Source of the DNA: Nonomuraea rubra
GTDB lineage: Bacteria > Actinomycetota > Actinomycetes > Streptosporangiales > Streptosporangiaceae
NCBI RefSeq assembly: GCF_014207985.1
Contig: NZ_JACHMI010000001.1
Span: forward strand, 12,259,001 to 12,323,000
Reading direction: 5' to 3'
Length of the DNA stretch: 64,000 nt
Both the position numbers and the translations under genes were made by a program. Below, in pieces: positions 1 to 9,578 of this stretch. Within the stretch, counting starts at the first letter, position 1. Each line of letters begins with the position of its first letter. The notes beneath the pieces were generated by a model. It did not search any database. It was given only the letters and a program-made list of their open reading frames with translations, and had not been told where the DNA came from.

Positions 1-968
1 CGCACCTCGGGGTCGGCGCGGAAGTTTCGGGCCTTCTCCCTGAGGATCAGGTACGTCCGCATGTTCGCCGCGGCCGAAACCCAGACATCCCCGGGATCCT
101 CGGTGCGCAAAGGTTTGTAGTCGAAGTGCCGCGGCCCGTCGTAACCACCGTGCTCCAGCAGGTCGACCAGGAAGAACGCGCTCATCACGTCACCGTGGCC
201 GAAGATCAGGTCCTGGTCGTACTTCGGGCCGTGCTGGCCGTTGAGGTCGATGTGGAAGAGCTTGCCGTGCCACAGCGCCTGGGCGATGCCGTGCACGAAG
301 TTGAGCCCGGCCATCTGCTCGTGGCCGACCTCGGGGTTGAGGCCGACCATCTCGGGGTGCTCCAGTTCGCCGATGAACGCGAGGGCGTGGCCGATGGTGG
401 GCAGGAGGATGTCGCCGCGGGGCTCGTTCGGCTTGGGCTCGATGGCGAAGCGCAGGTCGTAGCCGCGCTCGCGGACGTAGCCGCAGAGCAGGTCGATGGC
501 CTCCTTGTAGCGGCCGAGCGCGGCGCGTACGTCCTTGGCCGCGTCGGACTCGGCCCCCTCGCGGCCGCCCCAGCACACGTAGGTGGAGGCGCCCAGCGAG
601 GCGGCCAGGTCGAGGTTGCGCATGACCTTGCGCAGGGCGTACCGGCGCACGTCACGGTCGTTGCTGGTGAAGGCGCCGTCGCGGAAGACGGGGTGGGTGA
701 ACAGGTTGGTGGTGGCCATGGGCACTTTCAGCCCGGTCTCGGCTAGCGCTTTCCGGAAGGACGCGATCGCCCTCTCGCGATCGGGTTCGACGGCGAGCAG
801 GTCGTCGTCGTGGAAGGTGACGCCGTAGGCCCCCAGCTCGGCAAGCCGGTGCACGCTCTCGACCGGGTCGAGGGGCGCCCGGGTGGCGTCCCCGAACGGA
901 TCGCGCGCCTGCCAGCCGACCGTCCACAGCCCGAACGTGAACCGATCGTCAGGGGTTGGCTCGTACAT
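1..968 (-). CDS. xylA: Xylose isomerase, 3' end outside window (partial)
   Basis: Cytosolic, Mg/Mn-dependent isomerisation of D-xylose to D-xylulose. About 322 codons are present; the family is usually near 388 residues, so the C-terminal sixth lies left of the window. The protein begins [20 protein letters not shown], the typical actinobacterial N-terminus, which fixes the ATG at 968. Family active-site segments are all visible: FHDDD near residue 53, WGGREG, the [10 protein letters not shown] metal/substrate segment, the NPEVGHEQ segment, HIDLNGQ and HFDYKP. A short ORF ends 43 bp upstream on the same strand and may be co-transcribed. No xylB or ROK-type XylR is visible in the window. Confidence 0.96.
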   Translation of the reverse strand, partial: MYEPTPDDRFTFGLWTVGWQARDPFGDATRAPLDPVESVHRLAELGAYGVTFHDDDLLAVEPDRERAIASFRKALAETGLKVPMATTNLFTHPVFRDGAFTSNDRDVRRYALRKVMRNLDLAASLGASTYVCWGGREGAESDAAKDVRAALGRYKEAIDLLCGYVRERGYDLRFAIEPKPNEPRGDILLPTIGHALAFIGELEHPEMVGLNPEVGHEQMAGLNFVHGIAQALWHGKLFHIDLNGQHGPKYDQDLIFGHGDVMSAFFLVDLLEHGGYDGPRHFDYKPLRTEDPGDVWVSAAANMRTYLILREKARNFRADPEV

Positions 969-1011
969 GATTCGATGCTCCCCTGGCGATCAGTTGTTCA
1001 CAAGCGGTTGT

Positions 1012-1200
1012 TCACAAGCCCGAGGGATCGCGCCCCACGCTGATCTCCTCAGCGATTCTCCTGATGTCCGTCACCTCGACGCCCGAACCCTTGGGCAGAT
1101 GGCGCAGCAAGGCCTCCATCACCACGGGAACGGGCTGGCCGGCGAACCGCCCCGCGACCCCGTGAACCGCCCTGAACAGCGCATCTTCAGTGTCGTACAT
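1012..1200 (-). CDS. Small hypothetical protein upstream of xylA
   Basis: 62-residue protein, no function recognised. It is mostly helical-looking with no membrane segment, and its C-terminal half (VEVTDIRRIAEEISVGRD) reads like natural protein rather than a shadow frame. It lies on the xylA strand, 43 bp upstream of that start, so a small operon is plausible. Opposite-strand frames here look like low-complexity shadows. It could still be a chance ORF. Confidence 0.5.
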   Translation of the reverse strand: MYDTEDALFRAVHGVAGRFAGQPVPVVMEALLRHLPKGSGVEVTDIRRIAEEISVGRDPSGL

Positions 1201-1356
1201 CGCCTCTCCTCGGTCGGGTACCCGGAGAACGCTACGGCCTCGGCCCGACAGTTCGCGCGCTACGCCAGCCCCGCGTGTCGGTTCGTCCTCATCTGGCCAT
1301 CGCTAGATATATGCGCGTTCAACTATTTTGGAGAGGACTGATGAAAGGGGCACATC

Positions 1357-1866
1357 ATGCCGGTACAGCGGCTCAACCACGCGGTCCTCTACGTCCGCGA
1401 CGTGGAGCTAAGCGTGGCCTTCTACCGGGAGGCCCTCGGCTTCGAGGTCGTCATGGGCATGCGGGGCGCCGCCTTCCTCCAGGCCCCCGGCTCCTCCAAC
1501 GATCACGACCTGGGCCTGTTCCAGATCGGCGAGCAGGCGTCCCCCTCCTCCGCCGGACGCACCTCCGTCGGCCTCTACCACCTGGCCTGGGAGGTCGACA
1601 CCCTGGAGGAGCTGGAGCGCGTGCAGGCCAAGCTGGCCGAGCTCGGCGCCCTGGTCGGCTCCTCCGACCACAGCACCACGAAGGCGCTGTACGCCAGGGA
1701 CCCCGACGGGCTGGAGTTCGAGGTGTCGTGGCTGGTGCCCGCCTCGCTGTTGACCGACGAGCTCCTCGCCGGGCGCGCCAGCATCCGCCCGCTCGACCTG
1801 AACGCCGACAAGCAGCGGTACGGCGGGCAGACCCGGGGCGGAGTGGGCGTGTCCATCCCCGCTTGA
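1357..1866 (+). CDS. VOC superfamily protein (glyoxalase / extradiol dioxygenase fold)
   Basis: 169 residues. Two betaalphabetabetabeta modules of the vicinal-oxygen-chelate fold: the first begins LNHAVLYVRDVELSVAFY near residue 5, the second near YHLAWEVDTLEELERV (about 73). Likely metal ligands are the early His (H8), the His of GLYHLAWEV and the late Glu of GLEFEV (about 124). The family includes catechol 2,3-dioxygenase-like enzymes and glyoxalases; the substrate cannot be told. The ATG at 1357 has an AAAGGGG-type ribosome site 6 bp upstream; an ATG at 1341 is in another frame. An extra C-terminal tail (about 40 residues, basic and polar) follows the VOC core. Confidence 0.88.
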   Translation: MPVQRLNHAVLYVRDVELSVAFYREALGFEVVMGMRGAAFLQAPGSSNDHDLGLFQIGEQASPSSAGRTSVGLYHLAWEVDTLEELERVQAKLAELGALVGSSDHSTTKALYARDPDGLEFEVSWLVPASLLTDELLAGRASIRPLDLNADKQRYGGQTRGGVGVSIPA

Positions 1867-1906
1867 CGTACCGTGGGCTTGACGGCCCCTTCACGGAGAA
1901 CCGGTC

Positions 1907-2155
1907 ATGCCAAGCGATCCTGATCATGTGCTCGACGCCATCGACGGCGTCGTCGACGAGTGGGAGACGCTGAGCGCCGACGCCATGCGCTGGGCGCCTC
2001 CCGAGAACAAGAGTCCCGACCTCATGACCGAGGTGGGCGAGATCTTCGGCCCGCTCGTCAACGCGTTCTCGCAGGCGCTGCGGCCGGTGAGCGATGCCTT
2101 CGAACGGGCGCTGCGCATGCTGGACGACGAGGACGACGGCCCCCGGCCGAGCTAG
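1907..2155 (+). CDS. Small acidic hypothetical protein
   Basis: 82 residues, acidic, helical, with an Asp/Glu-rich C-terminus (MLDDEDDG). No recognised domain. Starts 40 bp after the VOC gene on the same strand, so probably co-transcribed. Its TAG stop shares the palindrome CTAG with the stop of the convergent radical SAM gene, a four-base tail-to-tail overlap. Confidence 0.65.
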   Translation: MPSDPDHVLDAIDGVVDEWETLSADAMRWAPPENKSPDLMTEVGEIFGPLVNAFSQALRPVSDAFERALRMLDDEDDGPRPS

Positions 2156-3459
2156 TCGGCGGTGCGCCTGCGGCGGGCCCTGCGGGGGTACGCCTTGGCG
2201 GTCTCGGCCAGGCGTACGGCGTGCTCGGCCTGCCTGCGCCAGTGCCCGTAGGCGTCGCCGCGCTGCGCCAGCCGGTCGAGCTCGCTCATCGTCGCCAGCG
2301 GGATGAACGCCGGCTCGGCGTCCCGCCACGGCGTGCCCGGCAGCGGCATGAACGTGTGGGTGTGGATGCGGGCCCCCAGCTCGGCCAGGTCGCTCGCGAG
2401 CCGGAGCGACTGCGCCTGATCCGACTCCGACTCCCCCGGCATGCCGAAGATGAAGTCGACGTTCGGCCGAAAGCCGTGCTCGACGGCGATCCTGACGGCG
2501 TCGCGTACGGGTGAGGTGTCGTGCCCGCGCCCCGAGGCGGCCAGCACCCGGTCGGACCCCGACTGCGCCCCGATGATCAGGTTGTCGTTGGCGACGTACC
2601 GCTTGAGCAGCCGCATGGCCTCGGGCGAGACGTGCTCGGGCCGCACTTCCGAGGGGAAGCTGCCGAAGAAGACCCGCCCGTGCGGCGGCAGCTCCTCCTT
2701 GACCCCGGCCAGCAGCTCCTCCACCGCCCCGAGATCGGGATCGGGCCCGGGCGAGCCGTACGACAGCGAGGTCGGCGTGATGAACCGCACGTCGCGCAGG
2801 CCGCGCTCGACCAGGCCGCGCACGTGCTCGCGCACGCTCGCCACCGACCGGTGCCTGAACTGCCCGCCGAACATGAACGGCGTCTGGCAGAAGCGGCACG
2901 TGTAGCGGCACCCTCGGGTGATCTCGATCGGCCCGCTCCTGCCGGCGAACGAGGGGAACGTGTCGAGCGGGAGCTGGGGCGCGGGCCTGGTGCGCAGCGC
3001 GACTCCGTCGGCGTCCTTGATCGCCAGGCCGGGTACGGCGGTGAGCGGCGTGTCCTCCTGCAGCGCCCGGACGAGGGAGATGATCGTCGACTCGCCCTCG
3101 CCGATGCCCGCCAGGTCCCAGCCCGCGTCGATGACCTGCTGCGGCTCGGCGGTGGCGTGCACGCCGCCCGCGATGTGCAGCCCGCGCTCGCCGCTGCGCG
3201 CCCTGACCTCGGCCAGCTCGGCGGCCATGGCCTCGGCGTCGGGCGAGTAGAACGACCAGAGCACGAGCACCCGGTCGGCCTCGCTGGCCAGGATGTGCCC
3301 GGCGGTCTCCTCGGGGGTGGTGCCGAGCCGCAGCTCGTGCTCGACCCCCGCGGTCTCCAGGGCGGCGAGCAGCGCGTGCACGCCGTACGTCACCGCCTTG
3401 CGATATCGGACCACCACACACACTGCCAGCGCCACGCCCCGCAGCGTAGCCCAGCCCAC
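2152..3459 (-). CDS. B12-binding domain / radical SAM protein (TIGR04013-like)
   Basis: 435 residues. The N-terminal part (about 10-135) resembles a cobalamin-binding Rossmann domain; the radical SAM core follows with the CX3CX2C cluster motif CRYTCRFC at residues 184-191, then GMPGES-type and HTHTFMPLPGTPW segments as in oxygen-independent B12/radical SAM enzymes. These use a [4Fe-4S] cluster and SAM to make a 5'-deoxyadenosyl radical; the substrate is unknown. The C-terminus is Arg-rich. The given start is a GTG; an in-frame GTG nine codons later (VALAVCVVVRY) may be the true start. Convergent with the preceding small gene, with overlapping stops. Confidence 0.85.
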   Translation of the reverse strand: MGWATLRGVALAVCVVVRYRKAVTYGVHALLAALETAGVEHELRLGTTPEETAGHILASEADRVLVLWSFYSPDAEAMAAELAEVRARSGERGLHIAGGVHATAEPQQVIDAGWDLAGIGEGESTIISLVRALQEDTPLTAVPGLAIKDADGVALRTRPAPQLPLDTFPSFAGRSGPIEITRGCRYTCRFCQTPFMFGGQFRHRSVASVREHVRGLVERGLRDVRFITPTSLSYGSPGPDPDLGAVEELLAGVKEELPPHGRVFFGSFPSEVRPEHVSPEAMRLLKRYVANDNLIIGAQSGSDRVLAASGRGHDTSPVRDAVRIAVEHGFRPNVDFIFGMPGESESDQAQSLRLASDLAELGARIHTHTFMPLPGTPWRDAEPAFIPLATMSELDRLAQRGDAYGHWRRQAEHAVRLAETAKAYPRRARRRRTAD

Positions 3460-3559
3460 CCGCTACCGCATGGCGCCGCTGTACCTGGACAGTTCGCCGT
3501 GACGTCGCCGGGTGCCAGCCGCCAGGCGACGAGTCCGACAGCACTGTTACATTGGTGTC

Positions 3560-4012
3560 GTGATCGCACTGGGCACGTTGATGCGGCACGTGCACGAGCT
3601 GATGGACGGCGCCATCGCCGGCATCTACGCCGAGCACGGCCTGCCCGACTACCGGCCGCGCTACTCGCCCGTCGTGCGCGCGCTGGTGGCGCGGGGCCCG
3701 CTCGCCATCCGCGACCTGGCCGGGGCGATCGGCGTGAGCCACTCCGCCGCCAGCCAGACGGTGGTCCAGATGCGCCGCAGCGGCTTCGTCACCCTGGAGA
3801 AGGGCGCAGACGCCCGCCACCGCATCGTCCACCTCACCGACCGGGCCCGCGCCGCGCTCCCCCTCATCGAGGCCGAGTGGGCGGCCACGGAGCGGGCCGT
3901 ACGCGAGCTGGACGCCGAGCTGCCCGTGCCGCTGGAGCAGCTCATGACGGCCACGCTCCAGGCACTGGAGCGGCGGAATTTTCGCGAGCGCATCGGGGAC
4001 GTCAACGCCTAG
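3560..4012 (+). CDS. MarR family transcriptional regulator
   Basis: 150 residues from the GTG at 3560. Winged helix-turn-helix at about residues 45-110: LAGAIGVSHSAASQTVVQM is the recognition region and EKGADARHRIVHLT the wing. The open frame extends upstream to a GTG at 3512, but that stretch lacks a ribosome site, and a TGTTACAT-like -10 lies just before 3560, so a leaderless message from 3560 is likely (inference). The MFS transporter gene follows after about 115 bp on the same strand and is a plausible target. Confidence 0.88.
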   Translation: MIALGTLMRHVHELMDGAIAGIYAEHGLPDYRPRYSPVVRALVARGPLAIRDLAGAIGVSHSAASQTVVQMRRSGFVTLEKGADARHRIVHLTDRARAALPLIEAEWAATERAVRELDAELPVPLEQLMTATLQALERRNFRERIGDVNA

Positions 4013-4128
4013 ACTCGTTCACATGACCTGGCGACATTGATCCATAACCAGGGGCCGGCGCGGGGCGCGCGGGCCTCCGAGCTGACGGCGATCACTCGGA
4101 GTCCCCACTCGTCCCCCTGGAAGGCCTC

Positions 4129-5286
4129 ATGCTTGTCGTATCGCTGTACGTCTACGCGTTCCTCAGCGAATTCATCCTGATCTACCCGGTGTACGCGCTG
4201 CTGTTCACCGACACCGGGATCTCCGTCGCCGAGGTCTCCACCCTGTTCGTCATCTGGTCGGTGACGGGCATGGTGCTGGAGATCCCCTCGGGCGCCTGGG
4301 CCGACACGGTCTCCCGGCGGCTGCTGCTGTTCCTCGGCCCGCTGCTGAGCGGCGCGGGCTTCGCTCTCTGGGTGCTCTTCCCCTCCTACTGGGTGTTCGC
4401 GGCCGGGTTCGTGTTGTGGGGTGCCGGGGAGGCGCTGGTCTCCGGCGCGTACGAGGCGCTCGCGTACGAGGAGCTGGAGCGGCGCGGCCGCTCCGGCAGG
4501 TACGCGTCCGTCATGGGCCGCGCGACCGCCCTCGGCCTGGCCGGCAGCGCGTCGGCGATCGGCCTGGCCTCTCCCGTCTTCGCCGCCGGCGGCTATCCCG
4601 CCGTGGCGGCGGCCAGCGTGCTGGCCTGCGTCCTGTGCGCGGCCACGGCGCTGACCCTCCCCGAGCACCGCGCGCCGGCCGCCGCCGGGGGCCTGGGCTA
4701 CCTGGCAGCCCTGCGCGAGGGGATCGGCCTGGCCCGGGCCGATCGAGGGGTGCTGCGCGCGATGCTGCTGGTCGCGTTCGTGACGGCGATCTGGGGCGCG
4801 CTGGAGGAGTACGTCCCGTACCTGGGGGCGGAGACGGGCGTGGCCAAGGCCACGATCCCGCTGCTGATCCTGCTGGTCTGGGTGGGCGCCACGGCCGGCG
4901 GGCTGCTGGCGGGGCCGGCCGAGCGCCTGGGGTCCCGCGGGTACGCCGCGCTGCTCGGGCTGGCGGCGCTGACCCTGGCGGCGGGCGCGCTCAGCGGGCA
5001 TCCGGCCGGGTTCGTGGCGATCGGGCTGGCCGTCGGGGCGTTCCAGCTCGCCCAGGTGCTGGCGGACGTGCGCCTGCAGGAGCGCATCACCGGCCCGGCG
5101 CGCGCCACCGTGACCTCGGTGGCCGGCCTGGGGACGAACGTGGTGACGCTCGGGGTCTACACCGCGTATGGGACGGCGTCGTCCCAGGTGTCGCACGGGG
5201 CGACGTTCGCCCTGCTGGCGCTGCCGTACGTGGTCATCGCCCTGGCGATGGCCCGCACGCGCCGGTCGGTCCGGTCATCGCCCTGA
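4129..5286 (+). CDS. MFS transporter
   Basis: 385 residues, very hydrophobic, about 11-12 predicted membrane helices. The loop between helices 2 and 3 carries a GAWADTVSRR sequence, the usual MFS motif A region (G-x-x-x-D-x-x-x-R-R). Probably an inner-membrane drug or metabolite exporter; the substrate is unknown. ATG at 4129 follows the MarR gene, suggesting local regulation. The extreme C-terminus (MARTRRSVRSSP) is encoded by the first unit of a degenerate tandem repeat that runs past the stop codon. Confidence 0.9.
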   Translation: MLVVSLYVYAFLSEFILIYPVYALLFTDTGISVAEVSTLFVIWSVTGMVLEIPSGAWADTVSRRLLLFLGPLLSGAGFALWVLFPSYWVFAAGFVLWGAGEALVSGAYEALAYEELERRGRSGRYASVMGRATALGLAGSASAIGLASPVFAAGGYPAVAAASVLACVLCAATALTLPEHRAPAAAGGLGYLAALREGIGLARADRGVLRAMLLVAFVTAIWGALEEYVPYLGAETGVAKATIPLLILLVWVGATAGGLLAGPAERLGSRGYAALLGLAALTLAAGALSGHPAGFVAIGLAVGAFQLAQVLADVRLQERITGPARATVTSVAGLGTNVVTLGVYTAYGTASSQVSHGATFALLALPYVVIALAMARTRRSVRSSP

Positions 5287-5390
5287 CGGCGGCCTGTGCG
5301 GGCCCGTCGTCGCCCTGACGGCGGCCCGCACGGGCCGGTCGGTTCGGTACCGCGCTGATGGTGGCCCCGCGCGGGCCGGTCAGTAGCGGG
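5250..5390. repeat. Degenerate ~35-bp tandem repeat after the MFS gene
   Basis: Three to four imperfect units built on GCGGCCCGCACGGGCCGGTC, separated by TCGCCC-type spacers, with starts near 5250, 5285, 5317 and 5355. Each unit holds a GC-rich dyad (GGCCCGCACGGGCC type). The first unit is coding and the others lie between two convergent genes, so the array may act in transcription termination. Confidence 0.6.
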
Positions 5391-5838
5391 ACGGGATGCG
5401 CTTGGGCAGTGGCGGCGGCTCGGGGACGGCCTCGTCCTCGGGCTCCGCCGACGGCTCGGGACGCGTGGCGCCCCGCCAGCGCGCGGGGAACACCGAGGCG
5501 GCCAGCAACACGCAGGCCAGGGGCAGGGCCCAGGTCCCCGCCAGCCTCGCGTACGGCTCGGCGTACTCGGCGGGCAGCAGGCCCGCGACCCGCACCCCCG
5601 GCACGTACGCCAGCCCCGCCACCACGGCCAGGACCAGCCCGGGCACCAGCGATCCGATGGGCGAGATCCGCGACCCTGACAGCACGCCGACCACGACCAT
5701 CGAGGCGCCGAGCGCGGCGACGGCGATCCAGGCGGCCAGGGCCCGGCCGCTCGCGAAGTAGAGAAGGCCCGCCGCGATGAGCGGTGTGGCCAGCAGTCCT
5801 GCGCCGGCGCCGAGCAGATGACGAACACCATTACGCAC
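5380..5838 (-). CDS. Membrane protein, unknown function
   Basis: 152 residues from a GTG at 5838. Four predicted membrane helices (alternating hydrophobic stretches in the first 115 residues), then a soluble Pro/Glu-rich tail ending PPPLPKRIPSRY. The frame opens at an ATG at 5871, but the GTG has a near-perfect GGAGGTG ribosome site seven bases upstream, which decides the start. No family recognised. It is divergent from the secreted protease gene, sharing an AT-rich intergenic region of about 180 bp. Confidence 0.75.
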   Translation of the reverse strand: MRNGVRHLLGAGAGLLATPLIAAGLLYFASGRALAAWIAVAALGASMVVVGVLSGSRISPIGSLVPGLVLAVVAGLAYVPGVRVAGLLPAEYAEPYARLAGTWALPLACVLLAASVFPARWRGATRPEPSAEPEDEAVPEPPPLPKRIPSRY

Positions 5839-6020
5839 AGAGAACACCTCCAGCCACGGCACCTTACCCACCCATCAGGGCCTTCGCCTTAAAGGCTGAA
5901 AATTTCATATTCGGGTCGATGGCCGTAAAGGGTCCATAACACCGAAATAGTGTCCGTTTGGTATCTAACAGGGCCCGAAGCAACCGTTAGCTTGACAGCA
6001 CCCCCACCCGAGGAGTGCAC

Positions 6021-7151
6021 ATGTTGAGTAAACGCTGTGCGCTGGTAGGCGGCGCCATCCTCGCCGTCTGCCTGGCCACCCCGCTCAGCCCGGCAGCAGC
6101 CGACACGGCGCCACAAGCCGCCGCTCCGCCCACCGCACCCCCCTCCATGATCGACGCGCTCGAGCGCGACCTGGGTCTCTCCGAGGCGCAGGTCATCACT
6201 CGCCTGGCCAACGAGGAGCGCGCGGCCGCCGCCGAGGCGAGCCTCACCCCCGCACTGGGTGACACGTTCGGCGGCGCCTGGCTGAACGACGACGCCTCCA
6301 AGCTCATGGTCGCCACCACGAATCCGGCGGCCGCACCGTCCATCGAGGCACAGGGCGCCCAGCCCGTCGTGGTCCAGCGTTCGCTGTCCCAGCTCAACGG
6401 CATCGTGCAGCAGCTCGACCGGGCCCCCAGGCGGGTCTCGGCCGGGGCCTCGCTGTGGTTCGCCGACGTCAAGACCAACACCGTCTCCGTCCAGGCTCCC
6501 ACCGTCGAGGCCGCCGAGGCCCTCGTCGCCGCGGCGGGCGTGGACAGGAACGCGGTCGTCGTGTCGGCGACGGCCGAGCGGCCGACGACGTTCATCAACA
6601 TCATCGGCGGTGCCGCGTACTACATCGGCTCCAGCCGCTGCAGCGTCGGCTTCGCCGTCACCCGCGGCACCACCCCCGGCTTCACCACCGCCGGGCACTG
6701 CGGCCGGGCCGGCTCCAGGACGACCAACCCGACCGGCACCTTCCAGGGCTCGTCCTTCCCGGGCAACGACTACGCCTGGGTCGCCGCGCCCGGCAACACC
6801 GCCACGCCGTACGTGCGCGGCTCCGGCGGCGCGAACGTGACCGTACGAGGCTCCACCCAGGCCTCCGTCGGCGCGTCCATCTGCCGCTCCGGCTCGACCA
6901 CCGGCTGGCGCTGCGGCACCATCCAGCAGCACAACGCCAGCGTCAGGTACGCCCAGGGCACCGTCTCCGGCCTGACCCGCACCAGCGCGTGCGCCCAGCC
7001 CGGCGACTCCGGCGGCTCGTTCATCTCGGGCAGCCAGGCCCAGGGCATGACCTCCGGCGGCTCCGGCAACTGCACCACCGGCGGCACCACGTACCACCAG
7101 CCGGTCAACGAAGCACTGAGCGTGTACGGCCTCACGCTCAGAACCGGCTGA
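6021..7151 (+). CDS. Secreted S1 serine protease with Al_Pro-type prodomain (streptogrisin-like)
   Basis: 376 residues. Sec signal peptide at 1-28 (MLSKRC, hydrophobic core, cut near SPAAA), pro-region about 40-190 of the alpha-lytic protease type that folds and then is cleaved, and mature chymotrypsin-fold domain beginning NIIGGAAYY near 193. Catalytic triad: His226 in TTAGHCG, Asp250 in GNDYAWV, Ser330 in PGDSGGS. Six Cys (207, 227, 288, 298, 324, 351) match the three disulfides usual in this family. The ATG at 6021 is preceded by CGAGGAG at good spacing; an in-frame GTG at 6015 is less likely. Extracellular protein degradation is the expected role. Confidence 0.95.
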   Translation: MLSKRCALVGGAILAVCLATPLSPAAADTAPQAAAPPTAPPSMIDALERDLGLSEAQVITRLANEERAAAAEASLTPALGDTFGGAWLNDDASKLMVATTNPAAAPSIEAQGAQPVVVQRSLSQLNGIVQQLDRAPRRVSAGASLWFADVKTNTVSVQAPTVEAAEALVAAAGVDRNAVVVSATAERPTTFINIIGGAAYYIGSSRCSVGFAVTRGTTPGFTTAGHCGRAGSRTTNPTGTFQGSSFPGNDYAWVAAPGNTATPYVRGSGGANVTVRGSTQASVGASICRSGSTTGWRCGTIQQHNASVRYAQGTVSGLTRTSACAQPGDSGGSFISGSQAQGMTSGGSGNCTTGGTTYHQPVNEALSVYGLTLRTG

Positions 7152-7276
7152 CGCCCTGAAAATCCGCGCGGCGTGCCCTTCCCCGGGCGCGCCGCGCTCC
7201 TTTCTCCTCTCCCGCACCGATGACTTCCGGCCGGCCGCCCGGTCTGCACATCGAGAAGAAGAGAAAGGAACTCGCG

Positions 7277-7654
7277 ATGAAGCGACCCGTACTCGGCAGC
7301 CTGCTGCTGTCCAGCACCGACCCCGAGCGGCTGAGCACCTGGTACGCCGCCGCCCTCGACCCGGGCGAGACGAGCGACGTCAACGGGTACCGCCTGCTCA
7401 AGTTCGGGGAGTTCTTCCTGTTCATCGACACGCGGGCAGACGTTTCGGACAAGAATCCGGAGCCCGGCAGGGTCATACTGAACTTCGACGTCGAGGACGC
7501 CCGCGCCGTCGCCGCCCGCATGGAACGGGCGGGCACGCAGTGGCTGGCCGAGCTGGAGGACCGCGACGGCAGCCTGTTCGCCACCGCGATCGACCCGGAC
7601 GGCAACTACGTGCAGATCATTCAGCTCAGCGAGGAACACCGGCAGGGGATGTGA
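7277..7654 (+). CDS. VOC family protein
   Basis: 125 residues, single VOC/glyoxalase-like domain starting [18 protein letters not shown] and ending with the typical [12 protein letters not shown] strand. The ATG at 7277 follows a purine-rich GAAAGGAA site; the frame is open further upstream but that part overlaps a GC-rich trailer. Its stop is two bases before the next VOC gene, so the two are translationally close and probably form a heterodimer or work together. Substrate unknown. Confidence 0.85.
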   Translation: MKRPVLGSLLLSSTDPERLSTWYAAALDPGETSDVNGYRLLKFGEFFLFIDTRADVSDKNPEPGRVILNFDVEDARAVAARMERAGTQWLAELEDRDGSLFATAIDPDGNYVQIIQLSEEHRQGM

Positions 7655-7656
7655 CG

Positions 7657-8022
7657 ATGCTCGACACCGGCAAGGCGTTCAGCGGGTTCTCCGTGAACGA
7701 CGTCGAGAGCGCGAAGAAGTTCTACGGCGAGACGCTGGGCCTCAGCGTCTCGGAGGAACACGGGATGCTGACACTGCCCGTCGGGAACGGCGTGCTCGTC
7801 TACCCGAAGGGAGCCGCTCACGCACCGGCCACGTACACCGTCCTGAACTTCCCCGTCGAGGACATCGACCGGGCGGTGGACGAGCTGACGGCGCGGGGTG
7901 TGCGGTTCGAGCGTTACGACGGGATGAATCAGGACGAGCGTGGCATCGCCAGGGGCGAAGGCCCGGCGATCGCCTGGTTCACCGACCCCTCGGGGAACAT
8001 CCTGTCGGTGCTGCAGCCGTAG
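7657..8022 (+). CDS. VOC family protein, second of a tandem pair
   Basis: 121 residues. Opens [18 protein letters not shown] and ends [13 protein letters not shown], the two half-sites of the VOC fold. Starts two bases after the previous VOC gene, so the pair is one operon. The 3' end overlaps by 94 bp the antisense frame of the damaged membrane-protein gene on the other strand. No substrate can be assigned. Confidence 0.87.
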   Translation: MLDTGKAFSGFSVNDVESAKKFYGETLGLSVSEEHGMLTLPVGNGVLVYPKGAAHAPATYTVLNFPVEDIDRAVDELTARGVRFERYDGMNQDERGIARGEGPAIAWFTDPSGNILSVLQP

Positions 8023-8750
8023 CGGCTCACGGGCCCGGCTCCCTGCTGTCGCGGGGAGCCGGGCGTGGTCAGCAGGGCGGCCGGGGGTCGCCGCATCTGG
8101 GCGCGTACGGGGTCGAGGAGATGGTCCAGGTGGTCGCGTACCAGGCGGGCGATGACCACGAACGGCCACACGCCCACGTACAGCGCGACGACCACCGTCA
8201 GCACCGGTAAGGCGATGACCACGTTGGCGGCCACCTCCGACTGCTGCCAGCGCGCGTACACCGCGGCCAGCACCTCGAAGACGAGCACCGTGACCGCCAG
8301 CCCGCCGGCGACGAACGCGTAGAAACGGCACAGATCCCTGATCGCCGGCGTGCTCGCCGGATCGATCCACACCATGCGCAGCCGTCCGCACCGCCGCAAC
8401 CGGCCGGGGATCAGGGCCGCCGCCGGCAGCCAGTACGGGATGTCGCCGGCCAGGAACCCCATCCAGCCGCCCATGAGAAACAGCAGGATCCGCGAGCTCC
8501 ACGACCCCCCTCGTCCCCCAGCTCGGACATGACGCCCCCGACCTTCAGCGCCGTCCCGTACGACAACCAGACCACGGACAGCATGGTCATGCAGACGACC
8601 ACCGCGCCCAGCGCGAAGACATTGCCCGGCAGGTGGCGGTAGGGGAAGTCCCACGGCCTGCCCCTCATGCTCCGCTGGGCCCCGTACGCGCTCGTCCGCC
8701 TCGACGAGCCGCTCCAGCAGCTCCTGCGGCGGCTCCGCGGCAGGCTGCAT
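7929..8750 (-). pseudogene. Membrane protein gene with two compensating frameshifts
   Basis: Natural-looking protein sequence switches frame twice. The N-terminus from the ATG at 8750 (MQPAAEPPQELLERLVEADE) is in one frame; near 8680 coding character moves to a second frame (RGRPWDFPYRHLPGNVFALG, then a membrane helix); near 8510, at a run of six G (minus strand), it returns to the first frame (SSRILLFLMGGW and three more membrane helices). One extra base at the first point and one missing G at the second explain this. Either true decay or sequencing errors. The open frame also runs 94 bp into the antisense of the VOC gene, so the original stop may be lost too. Function unknown. Confidence 0.6.
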
Positions 8751-8869
8751 GTGGCCACCCCCGGGTCATCGCGGGCGATCTCCCGCTCCACGCTAATCCC
8801 GCCCGCGGCCCACCCGCGAGTGCCTCACCCCGCTCCCTCGCGAGTTCGAGGCTCAGGCACCCAAGCTGC

Positions 8870-9532
8870 TCACCGGCCACGCCTCGCGGACCAGGCCCAC
8901 CAGCCCGCCGCCACCGCCACGGCCACCGGAGCGATCAGCGGCGCCGCGGGCTCGTACAGCCGCAGGGCCAGGGCCGCGACCACGGCCCCCACCGCGAGCG
9001 CCAGCACCACCCCGAGCGGCCGCCCGATCCCGCCGCCCTTCCCCCCATCCCTCCCAGGCCGCCACAAGGCGACGACCTGCCCCGCCAGCCCGGTCACCGT
9101 GCCCGTCACGTACGTCGTGGACAACCCGGACCCGCCGGCCCACCGCGTGACCGCGCTCTGCAACCCCATCGCCACCGCCGACGCCGCGACGAGCACCGGC
9201 CGGGGCACCTGCACGGCCCACCACCCCACGGCGATCCCGGCCAGCAGCACCAGCTCCAGGCCCAGTGCGGCGGCCGGGCCCCGCGCCGCGCCGCCGCCGG
9301 CCCCCCGTCCGACCAGGAGGAAGCCGGCAGCCAGCCCGGCGCAGAACCCGGCGAACGCCAGCCCGGACGCCATCACGTGCGCCGTACGCCCGTAGCCCAG
9401 CGCCAGGCCGAGCAGCACGACGTTCCCCGTCATGTTCGCGGTGAACACCTGTCCGAGCGCCAGAAAGCTCAGCGCATCGACGGCCCCCGCCGCGAGCGCC
9501 AGGCCGAGCATCGAGAACCGTGGCATCCGCAT
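8870..9532 (-). CDS. DUF1275 (YoaK-like) membrane protein
   Basis: 220 residues, about six membrane helices. Signature features of DUF1275 are present: AGAVDALSFLALG in the first helix, FTANMTGNVVLLG after it, and GLQSAV plus STTYVTGTVTGL in the second half. The family is of unknown transport or small-molecule function. ATG at 9532. It stands alone between the damaged membrane gene and the aldo/keto reductase. Confidence 0.9.
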   Translation of the reverse strand: MRMPRFSMLGLALAAGAVDALSFLALGQVFTANMTGNVVLLGLALGYGRTAHVMASGLAFAGFCAGLAAGFLLVGRGAGGGAARGPAAALGLELVLLAGIAVGWWAVQVPRPVLVAASAVAMGLQSAVTRWAGGSGLSTTYVTGTVTGLAGQVVALWRPGRDGGKGGGIGRPLGVVLALAVGAVVAALALRLYEPAAPLIAPVAVAVAAGWWAWSARRGR

Positions 9533-9578
9533 GCTCTACGCACTATATCGACCACTCAGGGTAATCGACCCTGAGGAG

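Noticed and set aside
1451..3832. 793-codon minus-strand open frame across the VOC and radical SAM genes
   Set aside because: Spans several real genes in another frame and has shadow-type composition.
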